Source: Apostichopus japonicus
Taxonomy: Eukaryota; Echinodermata; Holothuroidea; Aspidochirotida; Stichopodidae
NCBI RefSeq assembly: GCF_037975245.1
Contig: NC_092572.1
Span: 5,967,501-6,031,500, forward strand
DNA: 64,000 nt
Reading direction: 5' to 3'
Position 1 is the stretch's first letter. Every line of letters starts with the position of its first letter. The translations under genes were made by a program, and so were the position numbers. Positions 58,141 to 64,000 of the stretch are shown here, piece after piece. The notes below the pieces were generated by a model. That model saw only the letters and a program-made list of their open reading frames with translations, was not told the DNA's origin and did not search any database.

Positions 58141-61100
58141 TGGACAATCTTCTGGAAATATGCATTCGAATTCATGGAGGACCATTCCGGCTGGACACTG
58201 ACAAGCGGGGACGCAGTGGCTCTCTTCGCAGATTTCAGATATCGAATCTATGGTTTCACACGTCGGTATACACGGTGAGGTGCATTCCTGGTAGACTGCA
58301 CCCTTGGGGCATGACAAAGCTATTAAGAGGAATAAGAAGCGGTAGTTTAGGATAAATCGAAGACGTCGAAAACAAATTAAGCTATGGTGAAGGGCTGGAC
58401 GATTTTCAGTTTAGAGAGTGAATAACTTGATTTTGATTTGTCCTACTATGAGATGAAAGCAAACTGGTTGAAATACAATAGAAATAAAAAGGCACAAAAA
58501 TAGACAAGATTAGAACGAAATATAGTTACATAAAATAATAGAATAAGATAAGAATTAGATAAAGATGAATAAAGTAAATTATACTTAAGACACAAAAGAC
58601 AAATTTTAAAGTGCCCAGGGGTAGGTTATCTATCTCAAGCATGTATTACAGTTTTGGTGTGAAATAAAGATAGTCAAATTCAGTTCCTGGAGAAGCAAGC
58701 AGTGATTTCTAGGTTTGCTATTGCAGATTACTCATAAAAAAAACTTTAACTATTAATGATAAATCAATAAGTTAGACCACTTTCTAAATGTCTAACCTAA
58801 ACATATGCCAATATAAAATAAAACTGTTAGCAAACTGCTTATCCACTAGAGAGCCTGTGTAAGAGAATGTGTAAAAGTAAGTTGGCCTGACGTTTCGATC
58901 CTATCAGGATCTTCTTCAAATGCTAGATGACAAGTAGCAGTAACAGAAGGGACAAAAAACACGCACAGAATACAGACAGGTTAATGAGCATGGTGGACAC
59001 AAAGAGATAGATGTAAGGGGATTACTAGACATGGAGAGAAGAATGAAAGAAACCAACAGGGAAAGAGGAGATGTAGGAGATAAACAGTGGAGGGACAAAG
59101 AGAGGATTAAGGGACAGGGGTAGGGAATAACTAAATATTAATAAGCAAACAACAGACAAAATATAGCAAAACAAACTTGATAAAGGACTTAGAAAAAATT
59201 TAGGGAAGTAGAAAACGATTGTTTTATTTGAAATGAATAATCCTAAAGCATGAAGGGGGAGGGGAAAAATAGCTTAACATTTGCCAACAGATTTGGGAAG
59301 AAGTCAGGTTGGACTCACCGCAATAGTTCGTCCTCTGCCATTCAATATTGACACCTCTCTTCCTTGCTTCATGAGTATAGGCCAGTAAGATATGGCAGAG
59401 ACATCTCAGGTGTGTAGGACAGACACACATGTCGTACAGACAGGCATCGTAGAACTCTCGCGGATTGACTACGCTATGGGCTGGCTGGAAGAGGTCAGAC
59501 TATTCCAAAAACAAAGAAGAAAAAAGAGACCGGAGGTGATGTATGAACACCTTGAAACACCAATTTATATATAAAGTAGTTTTGAATGTGAGAGAAACTG
59601 TCAATATCATTTATAGAATCACCAGATTTGTTGCTTGACATATTGACTTGCCACGTACACATAACAGAAGGGCCACACATCGTGGGGTTGGGACCCGAAA
59701 AAAATGATGGGTTGCAAAAATATATTTGGTGGGTCTGGATAATTTTTACCAGACCTCCAGAAAACTTTAATGTCTACATCTTTTTGCGGCTTACGGTCAT
59801 ATATAAAGTCCGGGTGAATAGGTTCATACAATTTGAGGATCAATTCTGAGGGGTGGGCTTTGGTGGGTTGTGGATCAGTCCTCTCCGAAGATCCTGCATT
59901 TTTGTGGGCCTTCAAGTTTGAGGATTGCTGCTGCTCTAAACTGTCAGCAATTTCAACCTTTTATTTATGATTTAAGATGTTTGCATATTCATTATAGACG
60001 TGAAGCCAATCATCATTTTACAAGCTTTGTTTCTGACATTTGCCTTGTACATGAAGTCACCAGTGTTGTCAGCATCTTATCTGGTCATTTGTTATGTTAT
60101 TTCTGTGACAGACAAAGACCCATTAATGCTGTCACCATTTTATGTGACTGTCTGTGATATTTGATGTCACATATGCATGAAGCCACCAGTGGTTGTCAAT
60201 ATTTTAAGTCGAAGTTTGATATCGAGGGAGACATGATGTCACTTTAGAGGGTTGTTTGTGATATTTTTTCGGAGATGCAGATCTATGTAGCCCTGTTTAC
60301 TACACATTATATTGTTACATATTTTATTGCTTGTTGACCGTTGAATGTTGGTAAATTCTGACTTGAAATCTTTAAAGACTTTTGCCGCTTGACAATTGGT
60401 ACATTGGTTATTGCAGCCTTCACGGACAGAAACAACAAATTCAATATTCCATGAAAAAGGAAACAAGCTTCTGGAAATGAAGAATAAAACAAGACCAGAC
60501 TAAAACACAGCATAATATACTCACATAGAGTACTTGGCACTCCTCAATAGCTTCCATTTGTCCTCTTCTGTTATCAGCACATGGTGAAAGCTCACGTCCT
60601 TCCCTACAGGCACAGTCAGGGTAAGACCCATACAGGTAAGTGTTTCCAAATTCTGATGCTGTACTATAAACAGTGCCTTCCGCATCCCTAGAGCAATAAA
60701 GATTTCAAGTAAAGACACTTTAGCTTTTGCATTGCTCTACCTACCAGTCACAAAACCATATCGGTATGGGTTCACAAATTATTATGTTGTAATATAAACA
60801 TTGCCCTCCGCAACCTACCAACCACGAAACTCCTGCCAAATATCAGGATTCCAGAAACTTCCATGAATGTGAAACTTCATGACATTTTTGCATGATGATA
60901 TTACAAAACAAAAACCAAATCCATGACCTTTCTTATGGTACATGTCGTCTCTTTTGGGCAAATTGTGGGAGGTATAAGAAGAGGTACAGGCAGAAACAAT
61001 TTAAGAAAGCCACTCCATGTTCAATTACTTTTGGTATTTTTCCACCGTTTTCATGAATTATCCAGAACTTAAGGTTTTCAAGTTCTCATGAGTATTTTTT

Positions 61101-63908
61101 ATCTTCTTTTATTTGTTTATGCTCATTAAGCGTGATACAAAATACATTTATTGCAAGAAATGGGGTGTTTTGATAACAATTATAACGCCCTTTTCTTCCA
61201 ATTTTTGAAAACCTGTACACTACTCTGCCAATGCAACCATTTTACCAAGCTACACGTACATGAAGTCATCTGTGCTGTCTCCGTTGTAGTTACCGCAAAG
61301 ACCGCACATCTGGTCCTTCCAGATGCTATCCACAGCGACTTCTGCAAAATGATTGCCATCCCAGGAAACTCTAACACCAATGTTAGTATGTAGATACAGC
61401 AACAGACCTGCAGGTCAATAACAAGGGAAAAATAAATATATAAGGACAAGAAAAATATCGACTCATTAAAGTAACTTTTTATCATTTCTAAATCCACAAT
61501 AGATTGTATATAATGTATACAATGTATACAGGGAAGTGCTCAGGAATATTTGAGTGCCGGGCAGATTGTGCGGTAGTGTGATCCACACCCTGGGAGAGGG
61601 ATCTCATGGGTGGGGTACCGCCTCCCCACTGGACAAATTTTGCACATGAAGTATGCTATAGGTGGTACTATTTTCCTATTCTGTGCCATGTTTTCTCCCA
61701 GATTTTGGTTATGGTAAAATTTGTTAAATTATCATAATAAAAGTGCCAGGCGGATATGTTTAAAATACTGTTTGTGCTGGGAGGCATTCAGAACTGCTGG
61801 GCGCAGCCGCCCGGTGCCGCCCAGTGTGAGCACATCCCTGTATATATAATGTATATAATCTTTAATCTTATCTGTCTTCAAAAGTATTCTGGCGTTTAAC
61901 CTTATACTTAAAAGGAGGAAGACAAAAAAAAGTTATTTACATGTGGGATGTGTTTGAGTTGGTATTCTAGTTAATATATTGAAATTTGTTAATCGTTTGT
62001 TGTAAATTTCTCAATGAGTTCCTTGCAGTTTTTCAATTTTTTAGAACATGAAAGAGCAGAAGAAACTCACCCAACTTCTGCACGCTGAACAAAGGTTCCG
62101 CAAGGAAGGGAAGGGTTACTCTCTGACCATTAACAGCCACTTCAAAGTTTGGCAGCAGATCAATGGTATAGTTGAAGAATCTAAAAGATATGAGTCTAGT
62201 CCAAGATGCTTCGTATGTGCCCTTCCCGTCATTCTGTGCCACGACTTCAAAGCTCTCGGAGACACAATCTTTGGCCATGAGGTAGGAACAAGTTCCTTGG
62301 AATTCAAGGAAGTGACCGTCGAAAGTACGGTAATGAGGATCTCCAAAGACTATACAAGTGGCCATACCTGAGATGTTAGCAGAAAGAGCAAAAAATAAAA
62401 CAAGAAAAACAGGTGATTTTTTTTTCATTTTGTCATTATAATGCCATTATAATGTACAAAAAAAAAGCTTTCACTTTACAACAATAATTATAACTACAGT
62501 TTTTTTCCTACAATCAGAGTTTCAAAATAAACCTTAAAGATAATCCCTGTGCAAAAGGAAATACCAAATTTGTAGTTGGGTTAGCAGCGATCCCCTTAGT
62601 CTGAAATCTATGAAACAAGATATTGTTACACACCCATATCAAGTTTTCTACTGGGTTACTCCGGCAAATTTTGTCACATTTTACCTTGTCCCAATGAACT
62701 CCCTCCAGGCTAAGGTAATAACAACAGTGCTGCATGTCCCTTACCATTAATTCTTTTTATACTGTTTTTATAGTTAGGGATGTATGGGTGTCCCTGGGCA
62801 TGTTCATAACTTGTTGCATGGTATATACTTAGATCAAAGCTTGTTAACCGGTCAGTATTACAATTTAGCGCCCGACAATCTGGCGCTATGATGCTTCTGT
62901 TCTGACAGGAGGGGAGTGCCAGGGCTTATTATACAGAGCTGGGTGTATGTTCAAATCAATTTTGAAAGACAGTCCCATATAAGGCAGTGAACATGACATC
63001 TGGGAGGTTGTGGATATATGCTAAAGTAAGATGAGCTTTTCAAGCAGGAGAATTCTCTGATTTCCCAATCTGAAATGGTATTTTACGTTAAGTTCCGCCC
63101 ACTCATTTATATGCAAGATAGCCCTAACCAAAAACAAGAGGGATTATCTACTTACTATGACCAACATATAAAACCCAGTATGACATCAATCACATATTTC
63201 CTTCTACCTGGTTTACAAGTGAGGGCATCACATACACACAGACACATACACAAACTTAGTTTACAAGTAGGGCGTCACGTTCACACAGACACAAACATAG
63301 TTTACAAGTTGGGGCGTCACGTAAACACAAACACAAAATTAGTTGACAAGTTATGGCGTCACGTAAACACAGACACAAACACAAAGTTAGTTTACAAGTT
63401 AGGGGGTCACGTACACACAGACACATACACAAACTTAGTTTAAAAGTTACGGCTACACACAAACATATACGCAAACTTAACTGACTGTACAGGTTGGGAT
63501 GGATAACAACCATCGAAACCAAACTGCCATCCAGAAGGTACATGTCATGAAACGTTTAAATACTTACGAGGTACACAGACACGACAGCATTCTCCAGGTG
63601 GAACTATGAAGTCATCATCCTGATAAGAGGGAATAAAAAAAAGGAAACAGATAAACAGAGTCTGTGCATTTGGGGTTGAATGTTCCACAAAATTTGTGCA
63701 ATTTCTATAAATGTAGATTACGAATAAAAAACTGAGAGTTCTCTCACCATTTCACAGACCAGGTCTTCACAGTGAGGTGGTATGCAGAAAGTCTCCCCTA
63801 GAAAACATGTACATACTTCGCATCCCTGTTCCCAGGTAAAAGGTATCGCTAAATCGTCATAGAAACCAGCGGTACAATTCCTCTGTTCTTCTTTTATCAA
63901 TTCAGGGT
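58117..63908 (-). CDS. BMPER / crossveinless-2-like secreted protein, 3' part
   Basis: Seven exons join in phase: 63908-63748, 63619-63568, 62367-62071, 61407-61260, 60687-60525, 59499-59319, 58319-58117 (400 residues; the gene continues upstream, outside the window). Order: a von Willebrand C-type module (WEQGCEVCTCFLGETFC, then ECCRVC); a VWD domain (CIVFGDPHYRTFDG, later DQMCGLCGNYNGD); a C8 domain (FYDACLYDMCVC, CHILLAYTHEARKRG, WQRTNYC); and a TIL domain (CPKGAVYQECTSPCIPTCE to CPAGM). vWC followed by VWD-C8-TIL at the C-terminus is the BMPER/crossveinless-2 and Kielin/chordin-like layout. These are extracellular proteins that bind BMPs and tune their signalling, and GDPH is the known acid-cleavage site. 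SCO-spondin- or mucin-like proteins are less likely because the protein stops right after TIL. The last seven residues and stop come from a minisatellite unit. Confidence 0.85.
58385..59310. other. Last intron of the BMPER-like gene
   Basis: Purine-rich on the + strand at 58920-59110; no exon or RNA gene seen. Confidence 0.6.
63208..63475. repeat. ~43-bp minisatellite in BMPER-like intron
   Basis: About six imperfect units with GTCACGTACACACAGACAC and TTAGTTTACAAGTT phrases, between exons 63568 and 62367. Confidence 0.85.
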
Positions 63909-64000
63909 CTGAACAACAAAGATTGAGAATCATAACTAAATTAAGTCTTACATGTTGCTGATTAGAGAAAAATTTACACCAAAGCTTAGGACAGGAACTG

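Noticed and set aside
63208-63475. Thr/His-rich or Cys/Leu-rich small protein
   Set aside because: Open frames on both strands arise from the tandem repeat.

Overview
The window is animal genomic DNA: AT-rich, intron-rich, and full of microsatellites and transposons. A BMPER/crossveinless-2-like gene, a receptor-kinase-like gene with an Ig-type relative, a 2A-like peptide relic (GDVELNPGP, common in echinoderm and other marine-invertebrate non-LTR elements) and CACTA elements point to a marine invertebrate, most likely an echinoderm. The species call is inference. All gene names rest on motif recognition by eye.

Left part (1-22 kb). After a 2A peptide remnant at the very start and a decayed reverse-transcriptase fragment (3.1-3.9 kb), exons on the + strand from 4.06 to 11.9 kb encode one membrane-spanning segment, a juxtamembrane region and a tyrosine-kinase-like domain. 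The VAIK lysine, the HRD motif and the DFG glycine are all replaced, so it looks like a pseudokinase receptor. A candidate Ig exon (18.6 kb) and a frameshifted copy of one kinase exon (19.76 kb) suggest a decayed tandem relative. Two copies of a tRNA-derived SINE lie at 8.4 and 18.2 kb. The second runs into a 102-bp AT-cored palindrome.

Middle part (22-55.3 kb) is almost entirely mobile DNA. A 6.4-kb CACTA-type element (22014-28439, TSD CG) carries a 2.1-kb foldback element with about 145-bp tandem units. It also carries a hAT-type MITE that was itself entered by a related hAT-type MITE, each with a perfect 8-bp target duplication. Then comes the most striking structure: two almost identical 11.9-kb CACTA elements (29582-41500 and 43414-55333) in inverted orientation around a 1.9-kb unrelated spacer, forming a 25.8-kb palindrome. 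Each has CACTG termini, subterminal repeat arrays and its own 2-bp target duplication. Each carries a C2H2-finger transposase gene and a five-exon accessory gene. Both genes hold the same in-frame stops, frameshifts and a 28-bp duplication in both copies. The lesions are therefore older than the second copy, which implies mobilisation in trans.

Right part (55.3-64 kb) holds short hairpins, a 40-bp minisatellite, and the 3' half of a BMPER/Kielin-chordin-like gene on the - strand (vWC, VWD with GDPH, C8, TIL). Its stop codon and last residues lie inside the minisatellite.
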